From NCBI GenBank assembly GCA_036245805.1, contig BTRK01000001.1, positions 21,831,087 to 21,895,086 of the forward strand: 64,000 bases of DNA. The letters run 5' to 3'. The number at the start of each line of letters is the position of its first letter. Position 1 is the first letter of the stretch. Both the position numbers and the translations under genes were made by a program. The notes under the pieces are model-generated. The model was not told the origin of the DNA. It did no database searches and was given only the letters and a program-made list of their open reading frames with translations. Of this stretch, positions 1-11,042 are shown piece after piece. This stretch comes from Pristionchus mayeri. Its lineage: Eukaryota > Nematoda > Chromadorea > Rhabditida > Neodiplogasteridae.

Positions 1-1031
1 GGAAAAGAGCGGGGTCAGGGACGACCGCCCATCACGAGCGCTAGAATGGAGAATGATTCCTACCATGTTTCCAAAATACAAGCGCCTTAGACCACTCGGC
101 CATAAATCAAACGCAAGTATTTCATCTCTGACAACCATTCACAAGCCCAAATATATGTACAATTATATTCTCGGACTGCGGAACTGTTTGAGAAATTTTT
201 GTAATGGATAGCAATTCGAACGGCGCTCGAAAGATATTTTTGCGATTAAGAAACAGTATTCATCGAATTCGTTAGCTATTGGAATGATTGCATTTTTTGC
301 GCGATACTCCATCATTATTGATTGCGAAAATGTATTCAATTCGGTAGAGTATTCAAATTCTGGTTCAGAATATGTTGAATAATGCAGAAAAGTGCCGCTA
401 TGAGTGACATTTTGAAGTCTCTATTTCAGCCGTTAATTCAACCTTCCCATTCGATTTAATGTAAGAAAATATGATAACTCGGCAGATATGCAAGATTAAA
501 TGGCGCTAGCAACATTCCAAATAAAAATTCTCGAAACATCATTGATGATCATGGGCATGACTTCAGGTCATCAAATGAGTGTATCTAGCCATCCAGAGAT
601 CCTACATCATATTACTCGTTATACTTATATAGTGGAAGAGTTGCTCTTTATATTCAACTCAGTTGCATTATTCGTTACCTTCGGGATAACTTTTTACATC
701 TAAAATTATGAACGGCGCATCGAGTAAAATTCATGATTTGTTTTTGCCTTCATTCCATGCGGCTAGGCATAGGTAGGAAACCTATGACTAATATGTTAAA
801 TGTAATACACTGAGATATATTTAGATGCAAATTGGAATCTTGGTTCTAACATGTTCGCGAGATACTGGTAGAAATTAGTGGGACAATATTTAATCCGCAC
901 CCTGTATCTATGTCTTGTTCCGTCATGTCTGACCATCTTTTACACGTTCCTGATCAGTATTTTCAATAGGAACTTGTCAATCCCCAATTTTCACTCTATT
1001 CAATATTTTCCTTACCCTTGACGGTTGTATC
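1..1031. other. Flank without a supportable gene; tRNA-like and Tc1-end fragments
   Basis: No coding exon is supported here. The reverse strand at about 91-111 reads like the D-arm/A-box of a leucine or serine tRNA (TGGCCGAGTGGTCTAAGG), but no matching B-box or acceptor stem follows, so I treat it as a tRNA fragment. At 895-906 there is CCGCACCCTGTA, identical to the right terminus of the Tc1/mariner copy that ends near 6053, so the left flank probably holds the end of another copy of that transposon. The short ORF at 500-703 has no recognisable domain. Confidence 0.4.
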
Positions 1032-1296
1032 GGAGATACGGGGGGCGGACATTTCGGCAACGGAGCGCCATTCGCTGGAAATTCGACGCAGCTCCTTTGG
1101 AGTTGTGTCATTGTAACCATTATGGCTAACCTACATTTGCATATATATTTCTTGTTACCAGGCGAACTTGAGTCGCTGAGTAATACACTATTTGAAGTGG
1201 CCTAACTCCAGCGTCAGGTAATTTGTCCGCCCCCCAGGTGAGGATACCTCCTCCGAGGTGAGGAGGGTGAGGAAGGTGGGCCAAGCAAAACATACC

Positions 1297-1370
1297 TGCG
1301 AGCGCGGGGAGTCGAACCTACGGCCGGCGGGCAAGAGGTCTGAGCTCTTACCAGTCAGCCATCGGTGGTG
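1297..1370 (-). other. tRNA-derived sequence (A-box and B-box, degenerate stems)
   Basis: On the minus strand there is an A-box-like TGGCTGACTGGTAAGAGC followed 40-odd bases later by a perfect B-box, GGTTCGACTCC. The D-stem can pair (GGCT/AGCT) but the anticodon and T stems have several mismatches. It is therefore a tRNA pseudogene or the head of a tRNA-derived SINE, not a working tRNA. It lies just inside the left TIR of the 5.2-kb element. Confidence 0.4.
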
Positions 1371-1446
1371 TTGTGCGCTCCCTCGCTCTTGTGCAATAAG
1401 GGGTAGACGCGGCGCGAGAGAGGAGGAGCCAAGAATAGGACACGTA

Positions 1447-1805
1447 TGAACGTGTTTAGACAAGCAGTCGTGAGCGGCCGCACTGCTGCCTGTGCCGGGT
1501 GCGCTATAGTGTGAGCGCCGGTCACGTGGTCTATTTTGCCGTGCATTAGTGCAATCCTCCCGTGTGCGCGTGGTCGATTTAGCCATTATCGTGTTGCTTA
1601 TTTATAATTTCTAATATAGTTTGCGTTTGAAAGTGTTCAGACAAGCAGTCGTGCGCGGCCGCACTGCTGCGTGGGCTGGGTGCGCTATAGTGTGAGTGCC
1701 GGTCGCGTGTTCTCTTCACGGAGCAGTAGTGTAACCACTCCGTGTGCACTTGGTCGATTTAGCCATTATCGTGTTGCTAATTGATTATTTATAATATTTT
1801 TCTAA
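1447..1805. repeat. Two-copy tandem direct repeat, about 182 bp
   Basis: Bases 1447-1628 and 1629-1805 share long blocks in the same order: AGACAAGCAGTCGTG, GCGGCCGCACTGCTGC, GGGTGCGCTATAGTGTGAG and GTCGATTTAGCCATTATCG. Differences are mostly substitutions with a few indels. No reading frame is conserved between copies, so this is a non-coding tandem duplication inside the 5.2-kb element. Confidence 0.75.
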
Positions 1806-2081
1806 TTTTGAAGGTAAAAATAAAGGAAATAATTGTAAAATTAAGCAATAAAAATCAATATTTCAAATATTCGAATTTGCCACCCAGATGAGATATCCTG
1901 CGCGGAAAAGCCTTAACTACCGTAGTCCGCTGAATAGGACAGGCTTTTCAAGAAATTTAGGGGAGTTTTCTTTTTTTCAATTTTTCTTTGCGCGTTTTGC
2001 GTGTAATTGCTAATTTCTTTCGCGTTTTTCTTTTCAAAATGTATTGTGTTTAACATTACCGGCTTCTACGCGTGTTTTGTC

Positions 2082-2775
2082 CTATTCTATTTAAATATTT
2101 CGTTCTTGCCTGCTTTCCAACTATTTATCGCGCAACAAAAACGTGTTGCATCCTGTATATTTCCAGTTAGCCACGCGCACATTCTACCACGGGCTCTGCT
2201 TCTTCAATCAATCGAACACGCGCCGATTGCAATGCTCCACGGGCTCATGCAAACCGTCATTCAAGGAGCGACGGTACCAAGAGAGGTTAGCCTATTCCTA
2301 TTTTGCCTTTCCTTATTTTCCAACACTAAATTGCGCCGTTTTCAGGTGGCCATTTTCGCGTACTCTCACGGTGTAACTGTGGGGGTGGACGCGGGCGAAA
2401 CGAGGCGCGCATTTCTTCACGGGCTCTGCTTTCTCGATGGCTGTTTCTAATGCTTCACGGGCTCGTGCAAACTATCAAGAGCTTTCCAATGCCGGCGGAA
2501 GCAATCGAGGTTAACCTGGTCCTATTCTATTTAAATATTTCGTTCTTGAATGCTTTCCAACTATTTATCGCGCAACAAAAACGTGTTACATCCTGTATAT
2601 TTTCAGTTAGCCACGCGCACATTCTACCACGGGCTCTGCTTCCTCAATGGATCGAACAAGGGCCATTTTTAATGCTCAACGGGATCAAACCATCATCAAG
2701 AAGCTTTATGGAGGAACGGCGACAGGTGAGCTTAGCTTATTTATTTTGCCTTTTCCTGATTTCTAACAATTAAAA
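2082..2775. repeat. Direct repeat pair (about 438-bp spacing) with recurring CACGGGCTC motif
   Basis: A segment of about 150-240 bp at 2082-2325 recurs at 2520-2765, starting with CCTATTCTATTTAAATATTT and including TTTATCGCGCAACAAAAACG. Within and between the copies the motif CACGGGCTC (or CCACGGGCTC) occurs at about 2197, 2238, 2418, 2457, 2628 and again at 4023. The ORFs at 2007-2450 and 2450-2773 follow the duplication and show no domain. I read this as internal structure of the transposon. Confidence 0.6.
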
Positions 2776-2865
2776 CAATTTCGCTTAAAAAACCGATGGG
2801 GTATGTTCAGACCGATTGGAATATTGGTACAATGTTAGTTCGACCGGAGGAAATGATGGTGGCTG

Positions 2866-3976
2866 GTTAGTTCAGACCGTTGGGATGGCTACTGCCCGGT
2901 TAGTTCATACTGATGGGAAGGTTGGTGCGCGGTTAGTTCAGGCAGATGGGAATGTGGGTGCCCGGTTAGTTCAGACCGATGGGATGGCTGCTGCCCGATT
3001 AGCTCAGACTGATGGGAAGGTTGGTGCCCGGTTAGTTTAGACCGATGATACATTGCTTATTTCTTGTCCAAAGGATGATCGTGTATCCAATACGCGTTAA
3101 TAGCAGTCTGTGAACCCCCGCCGAAGGCGGGGGTTCACAGAGTGCACAAATGGCTAAGAACCTTCTTGCCATCAACTTTTGGACGTATAATGTTGGTACA
3201 TGGTTAGTTCAGACCGATGGGAAGGTTGGTGCCCGTTTAGTTCTGACCGATTGGATGGCTGCTGCTGCCCGTTTAGTTCAGACTGATGGGAAGGTGTGTG
3301 TCAGCTTGGTTCAGACCAATGGGAATGTTGGTACCAGGTTAGTTCAGACCGATGGGAAGGTAGGTGCCAGCTTAGTTCAGACGGATGGGAAGGTTGGTGT
3401 CCGGTTAGTTCAGACGGATGGGAAGGTTGGTGCCCGGTTAGTTCAGGCAGATGGGAATGCGGGTGCCCGGTTAGTTCAGACCGATGCGATGGCTGCTGCC
3501 CGGTTAGCTCAGACTGTTGGGAAGGTTGGTGCCCGGTTAGTTCAGATCGATTGGATGGCTGCTGCTGCCCGTTTAGTACAGACTGATGGGAAGGTGTGTG
3601 TCAGCTTGGTTCAGACCAATGGGAATGTTGGCACCAGCTTAGTTCAGACCGATGCGAAGGTTGGTGCGCAGATAGTTCAGACAGATGGGAAGGTTGGTGC
3701 CCGGTTAGTTCAGGCAGATGGGAATGTGGGTGCCCGGTTAGTTCAGACCGATGGGAAGGTTGGTACCAGGTTAGTTCAGACCGATGGGAAGGTTGGTACC
3801 AGGTTAGTTCAGACGGATGGAATGGTTGGATGGTTGCTGCCCGGTTAGTTCAGGCAGATGGGAATGTGGGTGCCCGGTTAGTTCAGGCAGATGGGAATGT
3901 GGGTGCCCGGTTAGTTCAGGCCGATGGGATGGCTGCTGCCCGGTTAGTTCAGCCTGATGGGAACTTGCTTGTCTGT
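2866..3976 (+). repeat. 33-bp minisatellite with open 11-residue frame
   Basis: About 30 tandem units of a 33-bp consensus built on TTAGTTCAGACCGATGGGAA, interrupted at 3041-3190 by unrelated sequence that contains a hairpin. Because 33 is a multiple of three, one frame reads an 11-residue repeat (RLVQTDGKVGA) over 3150-3848 and a second block over 2816-3040. Variants are mostly substitutions or 3-bp steps (GCTGCC versus GCTGCTGCC). A shift near 3822-3845 closes the frame. No start context, splice sites or homology were seen, so coding is possible but not supported. Confidence 0.8.
3107..3141. other. Perfect hairpin with 16-bp arms interrupting the minisatellite
   Basis: The sequence folds as CTGTGAAC-CCCCGCC-GAA-GGCGGGG-GTTCACAG with one extra T-A pair outside. 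The core CCCCCGCC-GAA-GGCGGGGG is the same as the 3'-terminal hairpin of the Helitron at 21421-21439, but no CTAG(T) end follows here. It could be a Helitron-derived palindrome, a terminator-like structure of the host element, or convergence on a G/C palindrome. Confidence 0.7.
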
Positions 3977-4904
3977 TAATACGTGATCTAACCAATCTGT
4001 TTTGAGGCAAACGCGACTTCGTCACGGGCTCTCTTCACGCACTCGCCAACGATTACTCCTTGGGACCTACGTACTCAATCCTCCATTTTTGCTACTTATC
4101 AATGATCCATTAATTGAGAATAATTTTTTGTGCAATAAAAGTTAATAACATGTGATGTTCCTTGTAGTTTCGCAAAGGATGTAGCTGACGTTTCTCAATG
4201 TCGCTTGTTTCTGGGGATGAAACAATTTGCAAATGATGAAAAGAAGAGTTAATTGATCATGACGTCAGCTATCGGAGAAAAATAGTACAAACTGCGGCTT
4301 ATTATTTTTAGCTGATTCGCTGGGATGTAATTAAGCATATCAAAAAAGATTTCAAATTATTTTATTCACGAAGATATAAAATGTAACAGGAGCTTTCAAA
4401 ACAAGCCCAATTGTCTTCCTCAGTTTTATATTGACTCCCCCCCCCCCTTCCTCTCCTCACTCTGTTCCATTGGTGGTGGGAGTCAAGGTTTGCACATTAA
4501 ATCAAATCAGCTGCTCGCAATTTGGAAATTAGCTTACACTCCACTAATTAATTTGTTGACCATCAAAAACATATTATCCAAGGAGCTTAGTTGTCTAGTT
4601 TCACTCCATATCTATGTATAGGGGTTCATGGTCCAAAATTGAGAAATTGAGTGTAAAATAATGGTTAGATAAATACCACATACCGTAACCAATTCATATT
4701 CCAGTATCCAGTATCTACTGTAACCCGGTAACACGGATGTCGATTGGTTACTATATTTAGTGTTTATCTAACCATGATTTTCCACTCAAATTCTCAATTT
4801 TCAAATATTTCATCATTCCTGGAAACCTGTTAATACATGTTATAACACGATTTAGCAAATAGTAAGAGGTATTCAACGCGCACTTCAAATAGTTTCCCCT
4901 AGTC

Positions 4905-5929
4905 ATGGTTCGACCCCACCAGTTCCGGCAATCAATTATTGACCTTTGGACTATTGGAGAGAGACCAGCTGAAATCTCGAAGAAACTACGTGTTTCCCGT
5001 CCGACCGTGTTCAAGACCATCCGCCGTTTCAAGGAGCTTGGCACGACTAAGGACCGTCCTAGGGTGGGCAGACCTCACTCCGCTGTCACTCACGTCAGAA
5101 GAACAAGAAAATCGTGCAGAAGCGAGTTGCACGCAATCCCAAGAGATCTATGAGGAAGATGGCCCATGACCTCGGGATTGACGAGCATTCGGTCCGCAAG
5201 ATCGTCCATTCTGGACTCATGTCTCACCCTTACAAGATGCGAAAGGGCCATGGTCTGACTGCCATCCACAAGGAAAAGAGACTGAAGAGATGCAAGAAGC
5301 TCCTGGCGAGGGCCGAGCATCTTACGACTGTCTACTCGGATGAGAAGATCTTCACTCTGGAGCAGGTATTCAATAGTCAGAATACGAGAGTGATCGCCCA
5401 GTCTGCCGAGCAAGCCAACGCCAGAGGCAGAACCGTCTCTCGAGTTTCGCACCCGCAGTCAGTGATGGTTTGGGCAGGAGTGTGTTCCACCGGCAAGACT
5501 CCCCTTGTTTTCGGCAAGCCCGGTGCCAAAGTGAACAAGCACTATTACATCAAGGAGATCCTGGAGAAGACCCTTCTTCCCTGGTCACGTTCCCACTTCA
5601 AAGGGCGACATTGGACCTTCCAGCAAGATTCTGCCCCTGCTCATTCCGCAAAACTCACCCAGATCTGGTGCACAAGGCATCTTCCCGACTTCATTCCATC
5701 GAATGAATGGCCCTCCAACAGCCCCGATCTCAACCCCCTCGACTTTAGCGTGTGGTCGTTACTGGAGAAGGAAGCTTCCTCTACCCGCCACCCGAATCTG
5801 GAAAGTCTCAAGAACTCCCTTCAAAAGGCATGGAACAAGATCGACAAGAAGTACCTTCGGGCCGTCGTCGAGTCAGTTCCTTCTCGTCTCAATGCTGTAA
5901 TCAAGGCCAAAGGAGGTCAAATCGAGTAA
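4905..5929 (+). pseudogene. Tc1/mariner (IS630 superfamily) DD37D transposase, one frameshift
   Basis: Reading starts at ATG 4905 with a paired-type helix-turn-helix and GRP-like linker (RVGRPH), then must change frame once near 5090-5100 before continuing to the stop at 5929. The 1025 bp correspond to about 341 codons, the usual length for this superfamily. Catalytic residues are visible in the second part: D in VYSDEKIF, D in FQQDSAPAH, and D in NSPDLNPLD. Thirty-seven residues separate the last two, which is the DD37D (maT-like) spacing. The right terminus CCGCACCCTGTA lies at 6042-6053; a clean left terminus is not visible, although 4597-4613 and 6052-6068 are inverted copies of TTTCACTCCATATCTA. 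The frameshift and missing end argue that it is inactive. Confidence 0.85.
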
Positions 5930-6205
5930 CCTCTTGTTGTTATGTTCCTACACATCTCTGATAAATACTGTGTACCGTTTCAAAAGTGTGCGATGGATTT
6001 GAAAGAAAATACATGGTTAAATCCATGTTGCCATACTTTCTCCGCACCCTGTAGATATGGAGTGAAAATCAAGTTCGCCTAGTAACAAGAATTATATATA
6101 CAAATGTAGAGTAGCACACACTAGTTACAATGACACCAAAGAGTTACGTCGAATCTACAGCGAAGGGCGCTCCGTTGCCGAAATGTCCGCCCCCCGGAGA
6201 CACCG

Positions 6206-7262
6206 TAATATAATTGGATTTTATCAATTCCTACCGCAATTATAGGCCTCTTTTAAAATTTCTAAAAATGCAGGAACTGTAACGTAGTAAGATTTGCATT
6301 TTTTTAAATTTTCACAGTAATTCAGAGACTTGATCCGCACTGTGCAAATTACGATACTTTCGTTTTCCTGGAGTCACTTTTTTCTTGTCTTTAGTGAAAA
6401 TCATGACGTGAGTGGTCGGAGATTAGCAGGACATGCTTGTTCGTTTGAGAAAAATTTCCACTAAAATGTGAATTCTTGTTATCATAGTTTGTCACTCGTA
6501 ACAGTAATCATTGAACCATTTTAAAAAATTCCATTTTCATTTGATGGTCCCTATTCTGATTTTACGAAATGTGAATTTAAAAAACTTTTATTGCAGAATG
6601 TGAAAGGCAAATCCATACGCATACAATAAATATCTATTTGGAGATGGACGAAGTTGGTTATGGATTCGTGCCTCTCCAAATAACCATTTTCAATGTGTTC
6701 GTATGGACTTAGTATTTCACAAGTAAATATAAGTAAAAGGTTAAATTTCAAAGAAATTATTGCATAAACGAAATATCACAAAATCATATTTTGCGAGCTT
6801 TAGAGCAATGTAACAAAATTTGTCCATCTCAACATGCCCATAATATTTTTATTATGTGTTTATGGGCATAGTCTTCCTATAAAATGTTGTCCTGTAAACT
6901 TGTTCTTCATAAAATCAACTACATTTTTATATTTATTTTATATGTCGTTTTTCGTCCATAAAATTTGCATTTGCATCAACACATTTTTGGTGTGAACATT
7001 AAAAAATGCATGAAATATTTTCCGATCATCTCAAGCGATGTGCCTCTTCTCTAGCACATCCAAAAACTGAGATATTGAAAAGCAGGTTTGAAAACCCGAA
7101 ATTTTCTAAAAAAAATCGGTTCTGGGACTAACGGTGTAATTTTCCATATTTTGCCTCCAGGGTATGCCTCACAATAATATGGGCTGAATAATTCAAACTT
7201 GTTTCCAATTGTTCCCAAGTATCTCCACTCATTAGTGACAATAACTAAAGATCAAAGATCAC
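6206..7262. other. AT-rich stretch with no gene seen
   Basis: No coding exon could be recognised. The part nearest 7262 should hold the next ligase exon if the gene were intact, but all frames are broken. Bases 7216-7260 resemble 7700-7735 (CTCCACTYATT then ATAACTAAAGATC), so the sequence beside the last ligase exon repeats an upstream ligase intron border. Confidence 0.5.
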
Positions 7263-9656
7263 CTCAGCATCGACGACGAAAGTTTTGACATCGTCGCTCA
7301 TGCACTGACTGAGCTGAAATGGAAGAATCTATCATAATTCTCAGATTTTTCGTTTTAGCGATTTTCAGAATGCCCTTCAAATAAATTCAGCAAATCCTAA
7401 CTGTATCATGCTCACATTCTCGATGATATCAGGGTACTTGCTCGTGTTGTTCTCCTGATTTCTACTGAAGATGTACACCTTCCCGTCCTCTGCACGATGG
7501 ATCTGCAACAACCGTCAGTATAACCACGACATTGAAATCATAAAATGTGATTTGTTTTTTTTCTAATCAAAGGAAAAAAATGTTCTGTATTTTCTAATCA
7601 AACGAAGAAATCATTCTAAAAAAATACCTGTCCTCTCTCTCCATCATACTTCCACTCGCAGGCGAATTCCGACTCCCCGAATCTGCCAAGTTCCCGTTTA
7701 CCTCCACTTATTCGTGATTATAACTAAAGATCATACATATGACCATCCCATTCGATTCCCCGCCCCCCTCAAGCACCTCTTCATGATCTCGGAGACTCCC
7801 TTGGTGGGATGGGCGAGCATCGGCTTGAGGGGCATCCCCGGACTGAAATCGAGAGATCAAAGATCAAGAGAGTCCAATGGGGCTCACATTAGTTTGCACT
7901 TCTTGTCGATGTTCTCGAATCCTTCGTCCTCCTCAGAGGAGAGGGCCACTGTGAGGATCTTGTCGTAGTCGGGACACTGACTGCAATACAACTATTTGAA
8001 GAATTCAACATGCATAGTCCAGTCCTCCCTAGGAGTCACTTGGACACGTGGCGAGCGAAGAAAATAGGCAATATAAGGTTGGCAACCTTCCCCGCCCCTT
8101 TGGAAGAAGTCCACTTACGAAGATCTAGCCACTATATATTTTTGTCCCATTTGTTGGTCCACGTAAATGTACGGTTTCGATTGTTTTAGAGTGAGAACAA
8201 TTGGGCATATCCTATCATCATCCTCACCAGTAAGTCGTCTTGAGCAAGAGAGCGTGTTTGGCCTTCAGTGCTTCCAGCTTCTCCGATGCCATCTTGAGAT
8301 CTACAGAGGGTAATTTCGAGTGTGTACTATGAACAACTGGAATGATACTGTAGGTACAGTACTCACCATTATCCTTGATGTGCTTCATGGTGAATGCATT
8401 GGCAATGGCAACGAGCACACTCTGCTCAGCCAGACCGATCCGCATCTTCCCACTGCAAATTGATCCCTTCCATCCACAATCTAATTAGATATTGCATTAG
8501 CTGGCAAAATTTTATTTAAAATATCAATCAATAAAAAGTACACGCAATATTACCTGAGAGTCCTGACGATGAACCTCGCTTCGATGCCCCGACAGGCGAC
8601 GATCAATCCCTTCATCATGTCCACCTTCTTGTTCATCGCCTACAACCAAATGCAACATGGCACTTTCATTCGACTCCGAAGGTATTACAATGAAAAAATA
8701 GAAGATACAATCATTTTACTGACATCCTTTCCCGATGACTTAGCAATCTCCTTCAGTTTTGCGAATACAACCCCTACGAAGAGAGGCTTCGGAGTCATGA
8801 GCATTCTTTGCTTCGTTCGAGACTCTTGGGCTACGATTCCTGCCAAACGCCGAATTGCACATGACTTTGAATAGAAGCCACTGATAAACAATAATTCAAC
8901 CAGGATATAAACTGTTGACCACAGATCTTACCAAGATCTCCTTTGGTGGCATAATCGCTCTTAATCTTCTTCAATTCACAGCCAGTCGCTGAGGAGATTG
9001 CCTGAAGTGAAGATAAATGGGAAAATAAGTGGTCAATTATTCGAACCAAATGATGATACTGGACAGACCTTCTGCAGGTATGCATCAGCGATTCCCAATT
9101 CGATTCCCATGTAGGCAGGGGCGAGTTTTCCCACGCAGAGATACACACAAGCAGGGAGGTCGTTCGGAGACTTCTCTATCACCTACAGAAATTGTCATGA
9201 GAAGGTAGATTACGGTTGCGAAATATACCTTGTGAAAGAATTTGGCAAGTATGTCGATGATTTTTAGTCTGCAATGAGAACAAATTAACTCACCATTAGA
9301 AAATAACAAGCAATTGACAAAAGCATTATAGTAACGATTCATCCAGCTGTGAAGATTCCATACCTTCCGCTCTCGTCCTCAATCTTCTCGAGTGTCTTCG
9401 CTAGCTCCATGTAAGGGACTCTGTAAAGAAAAATGAGTGAAATTGCAAGTGTAATACTCAAACGAATCGTAATCGATGACTAAATCATATGCAATGCGCA
9501 CTCACTTCTCATTCCATGCTGTTTCTGCAGAAGGATCGCTGTTCTCATTCCTGTTCCCGAACATCTTCGTCTTCTTTGACTCTTTTCTCTTTTTTGCGCT
9601 CGCAAAGTAGACCGAAGTAGTTGAAAGAGCCCGTTCGAAATCAAGAGAAACAGTCG
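7263..9656 (-). CDS. LIG1: DNA ligase I, ATP-dependent; N-terminal and central part, 3' half absent
   Basis: Seals nicks (Okazaki fragments, repair) in the nucleus using ATP. Minus-strand exons: 9506-9656, 9364-9420, 9229-9268, 9069-9182, 8932-9001, 8724-8839, 8554-8639, 8367-8452, 8228-8300, 7888-7980, 7777-7842, 7628-7682, 7416-7502, 7263-7313; all phases join without a stop. The first exon has a basic AKKRKESKK stretch and runs into the conserved [14 protein letters not shown] start of the DNA-binding domain. Later exons carry [31 protein letters not shown] and [15 protein letters not shown]. The exon at 7628-7682 carries the nucleotidyl-lysine motif KYDGERG, followed by [11 protein letters not shown]. 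Coding stops at VVDAE. The rest of the adenylation domain and the OB-fold are not found down to 6206, where the transposon begins, nor in 1-1031. Either a large intron leads out of the window or the gene is broken. The true N-terminus and start are not resolved. Confidence 0.88.
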
Positions 9657-10153
9657 CTGAAAGAGATACATAATGTTACCATCCAAAAAAATAATTTAGT
9701 GAGATCTAACAACGAATTAATGCACAACACACATTCATTAAACATGGCAGAACACTCTACATACTTCGAAAGATAGTTATTGCTGTACGTAACATGACAC
9801 GACGAAGCACCTCCGCATTGCAATATGTTCGGGCACTAAATGATGAAAAATAATAATGAGAAAAAAAAGGGAGAAGTTCGATTATTAACGAGAAATTAGC
9901 AAAACAAATTACAAACGTGATTCCCGCTCAACGGTTGACATCAACGCCTTACAGTAGGGGGTTTCTTTTTGAGTTGGTACATCTCTTTGTGTCATATCTT
10001 CACCAGATATACAGTAATTTTTAATACAAATACAAATACAAATTTTTATTCCATCCATTCATAGTGCGTATTTGGGGGTACGGGAAGATCCTTTGATGGA
10101 GTTGATGGAAGTTACGTCGCCCTTGGCGATTCGTTGTGTGGGGGGTCGAGGCA
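9657..10153. other. Intergenic or 5' region of the ligase gene; nothing further seen
   Basis: Any remaining 5' ligase exon (start codon, PCNA-binding peptide) should lie here on the minus strand, but I could not recognise it. A polypyrimidine/AG acceptor precedes 9656, so at least one upstream exon or a trans-splice site is expected. Confidence 0.4.
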
Positions 10154-10161
10154 GTAGGGGT

Positions 10162-11022
10162 GACAAGAAACTAAAACGAGGACGGGGGCGGGGCCGCATA
10201 TTTGCATCACGCGAAGCCGCGCATTTTTACCGCTGTTGCCGCGCGTTTCTTGTTTGTCGAATCTCGCAGTTTATTTTTTTTTATTTATTTTGATTGGTCC
10301 TATTTTTATTTTTGTTGAAGGAAATGATTATAAATGATTGTTCAATGCAAATATATGACATCCCACTATATTTTCTTGCTTATAATGGGTCTGAAAGAGC
10401 ACTTAGTGTCCAATATATCTTGGTGACATAATTCTCCAGAGTAAATGAATGATACTCCCTTGTTTTTCATCCCCCCTTACCTTACGAACCTCTTTGCAAT
10501 TCAGGTTTCTGTCAGTAGAAGAGTGCTGGAGACAAGGGGTTAATTCATCTGGCTCATGAACACGGCTATTAACTAGAACTAACTAGAACGCAATGACTCT
10601 CTTACAACTAGGGCCATTTTACGCCAATACAAGTCATTTTCTTTTTATGTGGATTAGTAATCGCGATTTCTTGAGTTATGGTCACGTCTTCAATTTTAAA
10701 ATAGATTTGCTCCAAAGCAGTTATTTAATAAAGTGAATTAAATTGCAATTTATCATAATATTTAATCAAAAAATATACGATCAGTCGCCGATTATGAAGA
10801 AATGCATCCATTATAAAGAATATAATTTAGTGGGATGAAATGTATTTGCAATGAATACTCATTTAATCACTTCCACCAAAAAATATATCAATTAAAAATA
10901 AATAAAAAAAGAAAATCTGCGAGATTCGACAAACTAGAAACGCGCGGCAACAGCGGTAAAAATGCGCGGCTTCGCGTGATTCAAATATGCGGCCCGCCCC
11001 CGTCCTCGTTTTAGTTTCTAGT
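10162..11022. mobile_element. 861-bp MITE with about 115-bp terminal inverted repeats and 8-bp TSD
   Basis: Bases 10162-10275 and the reverse complement of about 10908-11022 match closely through AGAAACTAAAACGAGGACGG, TCACGCGAAGCCGCGCATTT and TTTGTCGAATCTCGCAG. Both ends are flanked by GTAGGGGT (10154-10161 and 11023-11030), an 8-bp duplication as in hAT elements. The AT-rich interior of about 630 bp carries no ORF. It inserted at the 3' end of a LINE fragment. Confidence 0.8.
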
Positions 11023-11042
11023 GTAGGGGTAGGTATAAGATA

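Larger units (their letters stand above)
1040..6195. mobile_element. 5.2-kb terminal-inverted-repeat DNA transposon or large MITE with 8-bp TSD
   Basis: Bases 1040-1172 and the reverse complement of about 6070-6195 align over roughly 130 bp at about 80-85% identity. Both begin with six G then CGGACATTTCGGCAA. The flanks give an 8-bp near-duplication, GGAGATAC at 1032-1039 and GGAGACAC at 6196-6203, typical of hAT-like and some other cut-and-paste superfamilies. Inside lie a tRNA-like stretch, two tandem duplications, the 33-bp minisatellite and a degraded Tc1/mariner copy. No transposase of its own is visible, so it is presumably non-autonomous. The superfamily is an inference from TSD length only. 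Confidence 0.65.

Noticed and set aside
91..111. Functional tRNA-Leu or tRNA-Ser on the minus strand
   Set aside because: Only the D-arm/A-box is convincing; no B-box, variable arm or paired acceptor stem follows.
1188..1586. 132-residue minus-strand ORF near the left TIR
   Set aside because: It runs through a tRNA-like sequence and half of a non-coding tandem duplication, and the frame is not conserved in the second copy.
2866..3976. CRISPR-like array
   Set aside because: Units are contiguous with no unique spacers and the window is eukaryotic; this is a minisatellite.
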